Notes: generated by a model not told the origin, from the sequence alone. A stretch of DNA of 64,000 nucleotides from Abyssibius alkaniclasticus (GCF_020447305.1 NZ_CP095732.1:2512501-2576500); one strand, 5' to 3'. Numbered from the stretch's first letter, positions 16,032 to 25,979 are shown. Program-made: numbers and translations.

Positions 16032-18125
16032 TTAAGTCGTAGCTTCAATTGTAATCACAGGCTCCATCGCGTCAAGAATTTCCTGATCGAGATGGCATTT
16101 CACCTGATGGCCCGAGGCAAGGTCACGCATGGGCGGCAGGGTCGTGTCGCACAGGTTCCCCGGCACCGATGATTTGCGCGCGCAGCGGGTTTGAAAGGGG
16201 CAGCCGGGCGGCGGGTTGAGCGCGGAGGGAATGTCGCCCTCCAGCACAATCCGCTTTTTCTTCACCCGCGTATCGGCAATGGGCACGGCAGAAAGCAGCG
16301 CCTCGGTATAGGGGTGGTAGGGGGGCGAAAAGACCTGATCGGTCGTGCCCATTTCAACCACATGACCAAGATACATAACCATCACACGGTCGGCCAGATA
16401 GCGCACGATCGACAGATCGTGGCTGATGAATATCAGCGTGGTGCGCGCCTCGCGCTGGATGTCCATCAGCAGATCGGTCACCGCCGCCTGCACCGAAACA
16501 TCGAGCGCGCTGACAGGCTCGTCGGCCACCACAACCTTGGGCGAGCCTGCAAAGGCCCGCGCAATGCCAATGCGCTGCTTTTGCCCGCCCGATAGCTGGC
16601 GGGGCAGGCGGGTCGCAAATTCGCGCGGCAGTTTTACAAGGTCCAGAAGCTGTAGCATCCGCTCGTGGCGCTCGGCCTGACTGTTGCCAATGTCGAATTT
16701 CTCCAGCACACGCATGATTTGCGCGCCGATTGTGTGGCTGGGGTTCAGCGTGTCAAACGGGTTCTGGAACACCATCTGCAAATCGGCAATCGTGCGGGTT
16801 TTGCGCTGCTGGATCGGCACGGCGCCGATATCGTTGCCCGACAGGTTGACCGAGCCATCGGTGACGGTTTCCAGCCCCAGCAGAATTTTGGCCATTGTCG
16901 ACTTGCCGCAACCCGATTCACCGACAATCGCCAGCGTTTCGGCCTCGCGCGCAACAAAGCTCAAATCCTCATTGGCTTTGACAACGCGCGTCTCGCCGCC
17001 GCCGAAAATGGCATTTGCGGCAACCTCGTAATATTTGCGCAGGTTTTCGACACGCAAGATCACCTCGCCCGGCGGGGCGGCTTCGTGTTCGGTTTTCGCG
17101 GGTGGCTTGGCGTTCCAGTCAATCTCCTTGTGGCGCAGGCAGCGGGTTTCGTGGCGGTCAAAGGCCTTGCCCTGAAGCTCATCCATCGGAATATCGCGCG
17201 CATTGCACACACCATCGGCAAAATAATCGCAGCGCGGGCCGAAATTGCAGCCTTTGGGGCGCTCGTGCGGCAGAGGGAAATTGCCGGGAATGGCCACCAG
17301 CGGCGCGGCATTCTTGTCAGCCCCCGGCAGCGGGATGGAGCGGAACAGCGCCTGCGTATAGGGGTGGCGCATTTTGTCGAACACCGTTTCAATCGAGCCG
17401 GTTTCAACCGCCTCGCCCGAATACATCACGCATAGCCTGTTGCAGGTTTCCAGCACCAGCCCAAGGTTATGGCTGATGAACAGCATCGAGGTGCCATATT
17501 TCTTGCCAAGGTCCTTGACCAGATCGACGATACCGGCTTCCACCGTCACATCCAGCGCGGTGGTCGGCTCGTCCAGTATCAGCAAGGCAGGTTCGGCCAT
17601 CAGCGCCATTGCAATGACGATGCGTTGCTGTTGCCCGCCCGAAAGCTGGTGCGGGTAGCTGTTCAAGATACGCTCGGCATCGGGCAGGCGCACAGCCTCG
17701 ACAACCTCATAGGCCAGCCGCCGTGCCTCGGCCTTGCTGGCACCGGCATGAAGCATGGGCACTTCCATGAGCTGTTTGCCGATCTTCATGGCCGGGTTGA
17801 GGCTGGCCATCGGCTCCTGGTAGATCATGGCAATTTCGTTGCCACGTATCTGGCGCAACTCGGCCTGGCTCATCTTGGCCAGATCGCGGCCCTTGAACTT
17901 GATCGAGCCGCCAACCACGCGGCCATTCACGCCAAGGTCTTGCATGACACCCAGTGCCACGGTCGACTTGCCGCAACCGGATTCGCCAACCAGCCCCATC
18001 GCTTCGCCCGGCATGACGGTGCAGGAAAAATCCATCACCGCCGGAATTTCGCCCGCGCGGGTGAAAAAGCTGATCGACAGGTTTTCGATTTCAAGGATCG
18101 GCCCGTCATATTTTTCTTTTACCAT
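16032..18125 (-). CDS. Fused double ATP-binding subunit of peptide/nickel-type ABC importer
   Basis: 697-residue protein with two complete ATPase domains, equivalent to DppD plus DppF. Domain 1 (about 10-270): Walker A GESGCGKST, signature LSGGQQQR, Walker B LLILDEPTTALD. Domain 2 (about 365-620): the same Walker A, LSGGQKQR and VVVADEPVSALD. Each is followed by an oligopeptide C-terminal region with cysteines (CNFGPRCDYFADGVC; CPFQTRCARKSSVPGNLC), typical of oligopeptide/dipeptide importers. It energises uptake through the two permeases encoded just upstream. It lies 3 bp from the upstream permease gene and is the last gene of the operon, before a strong terminator. Confidence 0.95.
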   Translation of the reverse strand: MVKEKYDGPILEIENLSISFFTRAGEIPAVMDFSCTVMPGEAMGLVGESGCGKSTVALGVMQDLGVNGRVVGGSIKFKGRDLAKMSQAELRQIRGNEIAMIYQEPMASLNPAMKIGKQLMEVPMLHAGASKAEARRLAYEVVEAVRLPDAERILNSYPHQLSGGQQQRIVIAMALMAEPALLILDEPTTALDVTVEAGIVDLVKDLGKKYGTSMLFISHNLGLVLETCNRLCVMYSGEAVETGSIETVFDKMRHPYTQALFRSIPLPGADKNAAPLVAIPGNFPLPHERPKGCNFGPRCDYFADGVCNARDIPMDELQGKAFDRHETRCLRHKEIDWNAKPPAKTEHEAAPPGEVILRVENLRKYYEVAANAIFGGGETRVVKANEDLSFVAREAETLAIVGESGCGKSTMAKILLGLETVTDGSVNLSGNDIGAVPIQQRKTRTIADLQMVFQNPFDTLNPSHTIGAQIMRVLEKFDIGNSQAERHERMLQLLDLVKLPREFATRLPRQLSGGQKQRIGIARAFAGSPKVVVADEPVSALDVSVQAAVTDLLMDIQREARTTLIFISHDLSIVRYLADRVMVMYLGHVVEMGTTDQVFSPPYHPYTEALLSAVPIADTRVKKKRIVLEGDIPSALNPPPGCPFQTRCARKSSVPGNLCDTTLPPMRDLASGHQVKCHLDQEILDAMEPVITIEATT

Positions 18126-18128
18126 AGC

Positions 18129-19277
18129 TCAGTCCTTCAGGCTTTGTTCGCGCAGGCCATCGGCCAGCAGGTTCAGGCCCAGAACAAGGCTCATCAGGGC
18201 AAGGGCGGGGGCCAGCGCGGCATGGGGATAGATCGCCATGAGCTGGCGGCCCTGGTTGATGGTTGAACCCCAATCCGGGCTTTCGGGCGAAACGCCAAGC
18301 CCGAAAAACCCAAGCGTGCCAAGCAGAATGGTCGTATAGCCGATGCGCAGGCAGAAATCGACAATCAAGGGGCCACGGGCATTGGGCAGAATTTCCCATA
18401 GCATGATATACCATTGCCCTTCGCCACGGGTTTGCCCGGCGGCCACATAGTCGCGGGTCTTGATATCCAGCACCAGACCGCGCACCACGCGAAACACCGT
18501 TGGCGCATTCACGAAGACCACCGAGACGAAAACAATCAGGATGTTCGGCGCCATCACTACAAGGCCAAGCGGGTCGGCGTTAAAGGCAAGGCCCGCATAA
18601 AGCCAGAACCCGATGACCAGCGTGATGCCCACATAAAGGTTCCGCTTTGGGGGCTGCGTGTAATATTTGCTGTTGATCAGGATCACGATGAACAGGATGG
18701 GAAACAGGAACAACACCGCCGCCAGATACATCGGAATGCCGGTTTCAACGATTTCGGGCGTAACAAGCAGGTAAAACAGCAAGATCACCGGAAAGGCCAG
18801 CACGAGATTGGCAAGGAAGGACAGGCCCGTGTCGAGCCGCCCGCCGCGATAGCCCGCCGGCAGGCCCAGCGTAATGCCGACCATATAGGCAAACAGCGTG
18901 GCCGCCGGGGCGATTTTAAGCACGTCGCGCGCCCCCATGACCATACGCGAGAACACATCGCGCGACAGGCTGTCGCCGCCCAGCAGATAATGGCCGCCAT
19001 CGCGCAAGGCGGTGCCGGGGGGTTTGTTCTTCATGCCGCTGCCAAGCGCCAATGGGTCATGCGTGATGATGATATCGGCCATAAAGGCGGTCAGCACCCA
19101 AAACAGCACCAGGCCAAGGCCGATCATGCCGATCGGGCTGTCAAACAACTTGCCGTAAAGGCCAAGCTTGCGCTTGTAGATCATGGACAGCGCATAGATC
19201 GCCACCATCGCCAGCCAGACGGGCCAAAACTGCACGAACATTCCAGCGAGGATTCCACCCCAGGACAGATCTTCCAT
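18129..19277 (-). CDS. DppC-type ABC permease with an enlarged middle region
   Basis: 382-residue inner-membrane permease of the peptide/nickel family. The EAA loop that contacts the ATPase is near residue 290 (WEILPNARGPLIVDF), and the closing SPDWGSTINQGR motif is typical of DppC/OppC. Family members are usually about 280-300 residues; the extra length is an N-terminal membrane helix plus an insertion at about 185-255 (YLAAVLFLFPILFIVILIN to LAFNADPLGL) that adds probably two hydrophobic segments. It lies 3 bp before the ATP-binding gene and 9 bp after the partner permease gene. Confidence 0.92.
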   Translation of the reverse strand: MEDLSWGGILAGMFVQFWPVWLAMVAIYALSMIYKRKLGLYGKLFDSPIGMIGLGLVLFWVLTAFMADIIITHDPLALGSGMKNKPPGTALRDGGHYLLGGDSLSRDVFSRMVMGARDVLKIAPAATLFAYMVGITLGLPAGYRGGRLDTGLSFLANLVLAFPVILLFYLLVTPEIVETGIPMYLAAVLFLFPILFIVILINSKYYTQPPKRNLYVGITLVIGFWLYAGLAFNADPLGLVVMAPNILIVFVSVVFVNAPTVFRVVRGLVLDIKTRDYVAAGQTRGEGQWYIMLWEILPNARGPLIVDFCLRIGYTTILLGTLGFFGLGVSPESPDWGSTINQGRQLMAIYPHAALAPALALMSLVLGLNLLADGLREQSLKD

Positions 19278-19286
19278 CGTGGTCTC

Positions 19287-20333
19287 CTATGAAATTCGGA
19301 TGCGCGGATTTAGAAACACATAGCCGATATCGGATATCAGCTGCGTGACCAGCACCACGAACACCGCCACGACCGAACAGCCGAGCAGGGTTTCAATGTC
19401 GTTATTGCCCGCCGCCTGCACCAGCGTCCAGCCAAAGCCCTTGTAGTTGAACAGGGTTTCGACGATCACCACGCCGTTCAGCAGCCACGGGAATTGCAGC
19501 ATGATCACCGTGAAGGGCGCAATCAGCGCATTGCGCAGCGCGTGTTTCATGACGATGTTGCGAAAGCTCACACCCTTGAGGCGCGCCGTGCGGATGTATT
19601 GGCTGGTCATCACCTCGGTCATGCTGGCGCGGGTCATACGGGCGATATAGCCCATGCCGTAAAGCGCGATGGTCAGCACCGGCAGGAAGAAGTTTTCAAA
19701 CGTCACGCCATCCATTGCGCTGGTGGCCGTGCCTTTGAACCACTTCAACCCCACGGCGGAGGAGGCGAAAATCACCACGAAAATGACGCCAGACACATAT
19801 TCGGGCGTGGCCGTGGTCGCGATGGAAAAGGTCGAAAGCGTGCGGTCGGTGCGCGAGCCTTCGCGCATCCCCGCAAGCACGCCCAACAGCAAAGCACCCG
19901 GCACCATAAGCACCATCACCCAGAACATGAGAATGGCCGTAAGGCCAAGGCGCTTGCCGATAATCGTGCTGACATCTTCCTTGAAAACCGACGAGAACCC
20001 CCAATCACCCTGCAAAACGCCGCAAAACCGCGGCGCTTCCGCCGGGTTCTGGCCCGCATCAATGCAGCGCCCCGTTACCGTGCCGTCATCGGCCACAGTG
20101 CGCCAGCCGGGGGCCACGCCAAGCCATTCGCCATAGCGGATGATCAGCGGCTGGTTGAAGCCGCGCTTATCGAGCCAGCTTTCGACCTGCGCATCGGACA
20201 TGCGCGCATTGCCTTCGGATTTGGCCAGCTTTTCAAGATTGGGGGCGAGGTTGGTCAGAAAAAACACGATGAAGGTCAGGCACAGAGCCGTCAAAATCAT
20301 CGTTGCGACCCGCCTGAGCAGGAATGGCAGCAT
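19287..20333 (-). CDS. DppB-type ABC permease
   Basis: 348-residue inner-membrane permease. It starts with the family N-terminus MLPFLLRRVATMILTALCL and has a long periplasmic segment (about 30-120, with a cysteine pair in GRCIDAGQNPAEAPRFCG), five further membrane helices, and the EAA-like loop SFRNIVMKHALRNALIAPF. The start at 20333 has AAAGGA 6 nt upstream; the frame runs on to 20387 without family sequence. It pairs with the DppC-like permease to form the channel. A terminator-like hairpin between it and the binding-protein gene probably lowers its expression relative to that gene. Confidence 0.93.
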   Translation of the reverse strand: MLPFLLRRVATMILTALCLTFIVFFLTNLAPNLEKLAKSEGNARMSDAQVESWLDKRGFNQPLIIRYGEWLGVAPGWRTVADDGTVTGRCIDAGQNPAEAPRFCGVLQGDWGFSSVFKEDVSTIIGKRLGLTAILMFWVMVLMVPGALLLGVLAGMREGSRTDRTLSTFSIATTATPEYVSGVIFVVIFASSAVGLKWFKGTATSAMDGVTFENFFLPVLTIALYGMGYIARMTRASMTEVMTSQYIRTARLKGVSFRNIVMKHALRNALIAPFTVIMLQFPWLLNGVVIVETLFNYKGFGWTLVQAAGNNDIETLLGCSVVAVFVVLVTQLISDIGYVFLNPRIRIS

Positions 20334-20409
20334 CCACGATCCTTTCCGGGGTGCAACAGTGTCAGCCTCTGCGCACCCGATGCGCAATTTTTATTGGTGT
20401 CGCCAGGTG

Positions 20410-20434
20410 AAAAAGGGCTGCATTTCTGCAGCCC
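20410..20434 (-). terminator. Attenuating hairpin after the binding-protein gene
   Basis: On the minus strand GGGCTGCA (20434-20427), loop GAAA and TGCAGCCC (20422-20415) are followed by five U residues. It lies within the ABC operon, 13 bp after the binding-protein stop, as expected for differential expression of an abundant binding protein. Confidence 0.75.
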
Positions 20435-20446
20435 CTTTCCCGAGTT

Positions 20447-22090
20447 TCAGCTTTCGAGCCACCACTTGTAGTGATGCATCTCGAATGTGGCGTGAATGGG
20501 CGCATCCATCACGCCCTCGCGCGCATGGCGGTAGATCGAGCGCCAGTAGGGCTGGATCAGCACACCGTCATCCTGCAACAGCTTCTCGATTTTCGCCATG
20601 ACCACGCGGCGTTTATCGGCATCGGCAATTGCCATCGCCTCATCGAGCAGGCTGTCAAACTCGGCGTTGGAATAGGCGGCCTCGTTCCACGGCACACCCG
20701 ATTTATAGGCCAGTGCCAGAATTTGCACACCAAGCGGGCGCATGTTCCATTCGGTTGCCGAAAACGGAAACTTCGTCCAGTCGTTCCAGAAGGTCGAGCC
20801 GGGCAGAATGGTGCGTTTGATGTTGATGCCCGCATCGCGGATTTGCGCGGCAACCGCATCGCACGAACCGGACTGCCAGGCATCGTCAATCGAGATCAGC
20901 TCGAACTCGGTATCCGCATGGCCCGCAGCATCAATTTCCGCCTTGGCCGCAGCCGGATCAAAGACAAGCGGCGGCAATTCGGCATATTCCGGGTGAATCG
21001 GGCTGACATGGTGGTTTTCAGCAGGCAAGCCCAGCCCGGCATAGCCAAGCTCCAGCACAACCTCGTTGTTCACGGTCTTTTGCAAGGCTTTGCGCACTGC
21101 AAGATTGTCATAAGGCGCGTTCAACTGGTTGAAGCGCACGGCCAGCGTGGCCGAGGTTACGGCTTCGGTTTTCACCCAGCCGAGCCCGTCGAACACATCG
21201 ACAAAGTCGCCATCGGTGCGATAGGTCATGTCAATTTCGTCGGCATCGGCCGCCGAGGCCAGCGCAGAAGGATCGGTGCCAAGGTCGATGAATTCGACAC
21301 GATCAAGATAGGGGCCGCCATACACCTCGGTGCCCCACCAGGGTCTGTCAGATTTTACAAGCACCTGCTTGACGCCCACCTCGTTGCTTTCCGGCATATA
21401 GGGGCCGGTGCCAATGGGGTTCATGCTCGGGTCGCCATTGTCATAGCTGGCATGAACCACGGCAGCCGGATAATCGGCCATGCCCGGAATGATCGTAATG
21501 TCAGGCCCGTTGAGGTTCAGTTGAACGGTCTGATCATCAAGCACCACGATCGCGCCTTCGCGCGCCATGTTGGTTTCCGGGTCGATCAGCGAGGACATGC
21601 GTGAAGCCATCGAGTTGCCCTCGACATCGCCTTCGCACCAGCGGGTAATGTTGTTGGCAACATCGGCAGCGGTGAACGGGTCGCCATTGCTCCAGGTAAC
21701 ACCGGGGCGCACATTCAGCGTATACTGGGTGGCGTCGTCATTCACGTCCCAGCTTTCCAGCAACATGCCGCGGAACGTGCCGTCATTGTTGTATTCAACC
21801 AGATATTCCAGCCAGCCGCGGCTGAAATTCGCCAGTTCCGACCAATCATAGGTGCGCGGATCTTTCAGCGCCTTGGTTTCCATGCTGACACGCAAGGTGC
21901 CGCCAGACTTGGCATGGGCGGCGGCGGCAACCGGGCTGTCGAGCCCGATCATGCCATAAGCAACCGTCGAGGCGACACCAAGCGCGCTGGCACGTGTCAG
22001 AAACTCGCGGCGGCTCAACTGGCCTGCGCGATATTCCTCGGCATACATGCCTGCGGCGCTGTGTGGTGTGGTGTGGTTATTGTCTTTCAT
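20447..22090 (-). CDS. Family 5 extracellular solute-binding protein, Tat-exported
   Basis: 547-residue periplasmic binding protein of the DppA/OppA/NikA class. The N-terminus has a twin-arginine signal ([16 protein letters not shown], about residues 26-41) with a predicted cleavage near AAAAHA, indicating export of a folded protein. The mature part shows family motifs: [37 protein letters not shown] and a C-terminal [10 protein letters not shown]. Substrate (peptide, metal complex or other) cannot be told. Adjacent ATGs at 22093 and 22090 are both possible; the latter is 6 nt from GGAG. It is the first structural gene after the AraC regulator. Confidence 0.93.
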   Translation of the reverse strand: MKDNNHTTPHSAAGMYAEEYRAGQLSRREFLTRASALGVASTVAYGMIGLDSPVAAAAHAKSGGTLRVSMETKALKDPRTYDWSELANFSRGWLEYLVEYNNDGTFRGMLLESWDVNDDATQYTLNVRPGVTWSNGDPFTAADVANNITRWCEGDVEGNSMASRMSSLIDPETNMAREGAIVVLDDQTVQLNLNGPDITIIPGMADYPAAVVHASYDNGDPSMNPIGTGPYMPESNEVGVKQVLVKSDRPWWGTEVYGGPYLDRVEFIDLGTDPSALASAADADEIDMTYRTDGDFVDVFDGLGWVKTEAVTSATLAVRFNQLNAPYDNLAVRKALQKTVNNEVVLELGYAGLGLPAENHHVSPIHPEYAELPPLVFDPAAAKAEIDAAGHADTEFELISIDDAWQSGSCDAVAAQIRDAGINIKRTILPGSTFWNDWTKFPFSATEWNMRPLGVQILALAYKSGVPWNEAAYSNAEFDSLLDEAMAIADADKRRVVMAKIEKLLQDDGVLIQPYWRSIYRHAREGVMDAPIHATFEMHHYKWWLES

Positions 22091-22254
22091 CATCTTCTCC
22101 CGGTTAATTTTGTTTTGTCCCTTTGCTCCGGTTGGCCCGGAAACATGCAATTATCGTTTTGCTCAGGTCACCAGCAATGCTAGCGGAAACCGATATTGAA
22201 TGCGACCGCTTATCGCAATTTTACGACAGATCGCAATTTCGTTTGGCCGAAATC

Positions 22255-23094
22255 TCAGTTCGCGCGGGGCTGGCCACGATGTGTGCGGCGGTATGCTTTT
22301 GGCGACTGGCCGATTTTTTCCGAAAACAGCCGCGTGAAATAGGCCGGGCTGGAAAAACCAAGCTCGTTTGAAATTTCACCTATGCGTGTGGAGGAGCGGG
22401 TCAGCATCAACCGGGCGGCTTCAAGCGTGCGGTCCTGAATGAGCTGCGTGGCGGGTTTGCCCGCCGTTTCGCGGCACACACGGGTAAGATGCGTGGTGGT
22501 GACACCAAGCTCGCGCGCATAATCCTTAACCGTATCGGCACTGTTATACCGGGCGTTCAGCCGCGCAATGAAGCGGCGCATCAGGCGGCGGCGGGCAGAA
22601 TCCTTGCCGACATCCTTGCGCGTGGCATTCTGGTCCATGCGCGCATAAAGCACCGCCAGCATTCCCACCGAATAGGCCATAGCCGCCCCGCGAAACGGGT
22701 CATTGCTGACAAATTCATCCTGAATGCCGACAAAGGCCTTGGTCATCATATTCTGCGCCAGGGGCTTGGTAACGCTGGCCAGAACCGGCGCAAGGGGCAG
22801 GGGGGCGGGCAGATCGACCGGCACGGAAACCTGCCAGCCGGCAGCGCCAAGCGAAAGGTCGAGCAAATAAACCGTGTTGGCCGGCACGAAAATGGCGCTG
22901 TTGGGGCCAAACCCGTGCTGGGCACCGTCTATCATGATGCGCCCGCCGCCGCGGTTCACCCAAATCAACTGATGGCTGCTGTCATGGCGCGGGCTTTGCA
23001 CGCGTGTGCCACCCATCGGCCCCACGCCCGCCAGTGCGAGCGAGCGCACACGCCCCCCGCATTCATTCAAATCGAGCTTCTCAACAGTATCCAT
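22255..23094 (-). CDS. AraC-family transcriptional regulator
   Basis: 279-residue regulator. The N-terminal cupin-like sensing domain (about 20-130) contains HQLIWVNRGGGRIMIDG and FVPANTVYLLDL. The C-terminal double helix-turn-helix (about 180-275) carries YARELGVTTTHLTRVCRETAGKP and ISNELGFSSPAYFTRLFSEKIGQSPKAYR, the classical AraC signature. It lies immediately upstream of the solute-binding-protein gene in the same direction, so it probably controls the ABC importer (inference). The ligand is unknown. Confidence 0.93.
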   Translation of the reverse strand: MDTVEKLDLNECGGRVRSLALAGVGPMGGTRVQSPRHDSSHQLIWVNRGGGRIMIDGAQHGFGPNSAIFVPANTVYLLDLSLGAAGWQVSVPVDLPAPLPLAPVLASVTKPLAQNMMTKAFVGIQDEFVSNDPFRGAAMAYSVGMLAVLYARMDQNATRKDVGKDSARRRLMRRFIARLNARYNSADTVKDYARELGVTTTHLTRVCRETAGKPATQLIQDRTLEAARLMLTRSSTRIGEISNELGFSSPAYFTRLFSEKIGQSPKAYRRTHRGQPRAN

Positions 23095-23154
23095 TGGCGC
23101 GCCATATGATCGAAACCAACAAGAAATGCCAAGTTTCTAGCACTAAATCAACAA

Positions 23155-24072
23155 TTATTGCGCGGCAATCATTTCCAGCGCGGCTTTGCGCTCGGCCCCT
23201 GTCGTATAGGCAAGCTGCGGCCAGTGGCCCAAACGGTTACGAAACCAGCTGCGCTGGCGCTTGGCATATTGCCGGCTGGCAAGCTTAGCTGCGGATACGG
23301 CGGCGGGAAGGTCGCGCTTGCCTTCAAGCACCTCAACCAATTCTGCCGCCCCGATGGCCCGGCTCGACGGCAAGGCGGGGTTCCAGCCGCGCACTACGGC
23401 GGCGCGCACTTCCTCCATTGCACCCTGGGCGAGCATCTGGTCAAAGCGCCGGGAAATTCGCGCATCAAGCACCGATGTTTCAACGTTGATAACATAGGTA
23501 TTACAGGCGGTTATCGGCAGAAGCGGAGGTGACGCATCTGCCTGCCACGCGGCCAGCCCCTTGCCGGTTGCCGCCAGCACCTCCCAGGCGCGTTGCAGGC
23601 GCATCGGGTTGTTCGCATCAAGCCGCGCAAGGCTGCCGGGGTCGGATTTTTGCAGAATTTCAACAAAGCCGGCGGCACCGAGTGTTTCGCGCAAATCATT
23701 GCCACGGCGGCGCACATCATCCGGCACGGGCGGAATATCGGCCAAGCCATCGGTGAGTGCCGAGAAATACAAGCCCGTGCCGCCGACGATGATCGGCCTT
23801 TGCGCCGGTTCCTGCAAAAACGGCGCCACGTCACGCAGCCATGCGCCCACGGAATAGGGGACATCATGCGCGACATGGCCATAAAGCGCATGGGGCGCTG
23901 TGGCCAGATCGGCGGCATCGGGGCGCGCGGATAGCAATTGCCAGCAGTCATACACCTGCAGCGCATCGGCGTTGATGATGACCCCATCAAGCCTGTCCGC
24001 CAGTTCAAGCGCCAGCGCCGATTTGCCCGACGCCGTGGCACCTGCAAGCAAAATGGGCTTCTTTTCAGGCAT
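23155..24072 (-). CDS. miaA: tRNA dimethylallyltransferase
   Basis: 305-residue enzyme that adds the dimethylallyl group to A37 of tRNAs reading UNN codons. The P-loop GATASGKSALALELA is at residues 10-24, followed by NADALQVYDCW, a VGGTGLYF motif near 100 and the tRNA-contact block DANNPMRLQRAWEV. The C-terminal SRQYAKRQRSWFRNR is characteristic. Its start abuts the stop of the DUF6165 gene with no gap, so the two are co-transcribed and perhaps translationally coupled. Confidence 0.96.
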   Translation of the reverse strand: MPEKKPILLAGATASGKSALALELADRLDGVIINADALQVYDCWQLLSARPDAADLATAPHALYGHVAHDVPYSVGAWLRDVAPFLQEPAQRPIIVGGTGLYFSALTDGLADIPPVPDDVRRRGNDLRETLGAAGFVEILQKSDPGSLARLDANNPMRLQRAWEVLAATGKGLAAWQADASPPLLPITACNTYVINVETSVLDARISRRFDQMLAQGAMEEVRAAVVRGWNPALPSSRAIGAAELVEVLEGKRDLPAAVSAAKLASRQYAKRQRSWFRNRLGHWPQLAYTTGAERKAALEMIAAQ

Positions 24073-24462
24073 TTACGCGCCTGTGCTGTAGATTTTCACT
24101 TCGTAAAGCGCCGCACCCGTTGCATCGTTGATCGCCCGTTTCAGCGCGGCGCGCTGGTCGTTGACCTTGTAAACCGAACGGGCGCGGGCCACAAAACCTG
24201 CGTCAAAATTGCCAGCCGCCTCGTCGGCGCGCAGCGCGTCTTCCACATCCCACAGGGTTGCATTTACCCTGCGCAACTGGTCGGGCAGGGTGCCAAGGTC
24301 GATTTGCGCAATTGGCGCAAGCGCCTGTTTCAACCCTTCAATTTCAGCCGATATCACCCTGGAATCGCTTATGTTTTTGCACTTGGCCGCCTTGAGTTCC
24401 AGTATGCTCAGCCGGTCATGGACCTCGCCCCATGAAATTTCGATGCGCGGCAGGTCAGGCAT
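24073..24462 (-). CDS. DUF6165 family protein
   Basis: 129-residue soluble, mostly helical protein of DUF6165 (EISWGEVHDRLSILELKAAKC near the start; a VNATLWDVEDALRA helix; YKVNDQRAALKRAIN; a final LYEVKIYS strand). Function unknown. It overlaps the TPR-glycosyltransferase-like gene by 8 bp (24455-24462) and abuts miaA, so it sits in a three-gene unit. Proteins of this family commonly neighbour TPR-glycosyltransferase genes, suggesting a role in glycan modification (inference). Confidence 0.8.
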   Translation of the reverse strand: MPDLPRIEISWGEVHDRLSILELKAAKCKNISDSRVISAEIEGLKQALAPIAQIDLGTLPDQLRRVNATLWDVEDALRADEAAGNFDAGFVARARSVYKVNDQRAALKRAINDATGAALYEVKIYSTGA

Positions 24463-25918
24463 TTTGCAGTCTTTCTTTCACATGATCCATCAGCATATCA
24501 ACCGAGGCGGCCCAATCATCGGGCGCGGGCTGGCGGATGATTTTGGTATTGGCATACCAGATGCTGCGGTCGATCGGCGGAAATGTCCAGCGCCAATCGG
24601 GGTAGCATTTGGCCAGCAGCACCCCGGGCAGGCCAAGCGCGCCGATCAGATGCGCCACCGAAGTATCAATCGTCACGATCAGATCAAGGCAGCTTGCTGC
24701 GGCGGCCGTGTCGATATAGGCATCCGGCCCGCTGTCAAGGTCTTCAAAAACCTCGATTATCTCATGCCGGGGCAGGGCGGCGATCTGCTCGATTCCCGTG
24801 CCCTTTTGCAAGGAAATCAGCCGCACGCCCTCAAGCTCGGCCAGGCGCGCCAGATGGTGCAGTGGAATCGAGCGGCCATAATCTATTGCCGCTTGCGCAT
24901 TGCCCTGCCAGACGATGCCGATCTTGAAGCCGCCCGCGCCAATGCGCTTGCGCCAGCGTTCCAATGCTGCGGGTTCGGCGGTCAGATATGGGGCCGGGTC
25001 GATCGTTTTGACACCCAGAAGATGCGGCAGATCCATCAGCGGCACAACATAATCCGGGCAGCGGCTGCTCAAATCCATATCGAAGATTTCAACCCCGGAC
25101 AGCCCAAGCGCCGACACGATCCGCTTCAGTTTCGGATGAACCAAATAGCCCAGATAGTCGGACATTCCAACCATATGCGGCAGATAGCGGCAGAACTGGA
25201 GAATGTCGCCAAAGCCCTGTTCGCCAAACACGACGATATTCTTGCCGCGCGCATCGTTCAGATCGCCCAGAAAGGGCACATCGAGCGCGGGCAGGGGGTT
25301 TGGTGGTTTTTCACGTTGGTAGAGCCTGAAAAACATCTCGCCAATATCGCCAGCCGCAATCGCGCGGCGCTGGAGCAGGAAATGCGGCGGGGCCTTCAGG
25401 GGTGAAATTGCATTGGCCTTGTCTAGCGCGGCCTGTGCGCGGTCATAAGCGCCGATTTCGGTTTCTATCCGCGCGGTCAGCGACAGGCCGACCGTGCTGT
25501 CGGGCACACGCGCCTGCAATTTTTCGGCAAAGTCAAAGGCCTCAGCAATCTCGCCCTTGCACATGGCCAGATGCCCAAGGGCCAATAGCGCGTCTGGCCC
25601 GTGTTCATCGCTTTTTACAAGCGCAAGATAACCAGCGCGCGCGGCGTCATACTGGCCACGACGCGAAAGCGTTTCGGCATATTGAAGCTGCAATTTCGGG
25701 CTGGATTGGCGCAAGGGCGAGCGCGACAGCGCCTGCTGGGCAACATCGGTCGCGTTGCGCGACGCTGCGCGGGCAAGCAGATCTTCCAGTACTTCGGCAT
25801 CACTGATCGGCAGCGATGCCGCCAACATCAGATAACGGGTCGCGAGCGGCGTGCGGTTTTCATCCAACGCGGTTTGCGATTGCGCAATAAACGTGCGGGC
25901 TTGTTGGTTTACGTCCAT
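24455..25918 (-). CDS. TPR protein with glycosyltransferase (GT9/GT41-like) domain
   Basis: 487 residues. The N-terminal half is helical repeat of TPR character (about 20-200; for example YAETLSRRGQYDAARAGYLAL). The C-terminal half looks like a GT-B glycosyltransferase: VVFGEQGFGDILQFCRYLP, KIGIVWQGNAQ followed by RSIPL, and VTIDTSVAHLIGALGLPGV, the pattern of heptosyltransferase-like and SPINDLY-like enzymes. No signal peptide, so cytoplasmic. Donor and acceptor are unknown; protein or cell-surface glycan modification is plausible. It is the first gene of the unit ending in miaA and lies downstream of a terminator. Confidence 0.82.
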   Translation of the reverse strand: MDVNQQARTFIAQSQTALDENRTPLATRYLMLAASLPISDAEVLEDLLARAASRNATDVAQQALSRSPLRQSSPKLQLQYAETLSRRGQYDAARAGYLALVKSDEHGPDALLALGHLAMCKGEIAEAFDFAEKLQARVPDSTVGLSLTARIETEIGAYDRAQAALDKANAISPLKAPPHFLLQRRAIAAGDIGEMFFRLYQREKPPNPLPALDVPFLGDLNDARGKNIVVFGEQGFGDILQFCRYLPHMVGMSDYLGYLVHPKLKRIVSALGLSGVEIFDMDLSSRCPDYVVPLMDLPHLLGVKTIDPAPYLTAEPAALERWRKRIGAGGFKIGIVWQGNAQAAIDYGRSIPLHHLARLAELEGVRLISLQKGTGIEQIAALPRHEIIEVFEDLDSGPDAYIDTAAAASCLDLIVTIDTSVAHLIGALGLPGVLLAKCYPDWRWTFPPIDRSIWYANTKIIRQPAPDDWAASVDMLMDHVKERLQNA

Positions 25919-25926
25919 AGACCCTC

Positions 25927-25953
25927 AAAAAAACGGCCCGCAATACGGGCCGT
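25927..25953 (-). terminator. Rho-independent terminator of the small secreted-peptide gene
   Basis: On the minus strand ACGGCCCG (25953-25946) pairs with CGGGCCGT (25940-25933) around a 5-nt loop, followed by seven U residues (25933-25927). It isolates the small gene from the TPR-glycosyltransferase unit. Confidence 0.88.
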
Positions 25954-25979
25954 TTGTTTGAACGATAATTCATTCTGAC

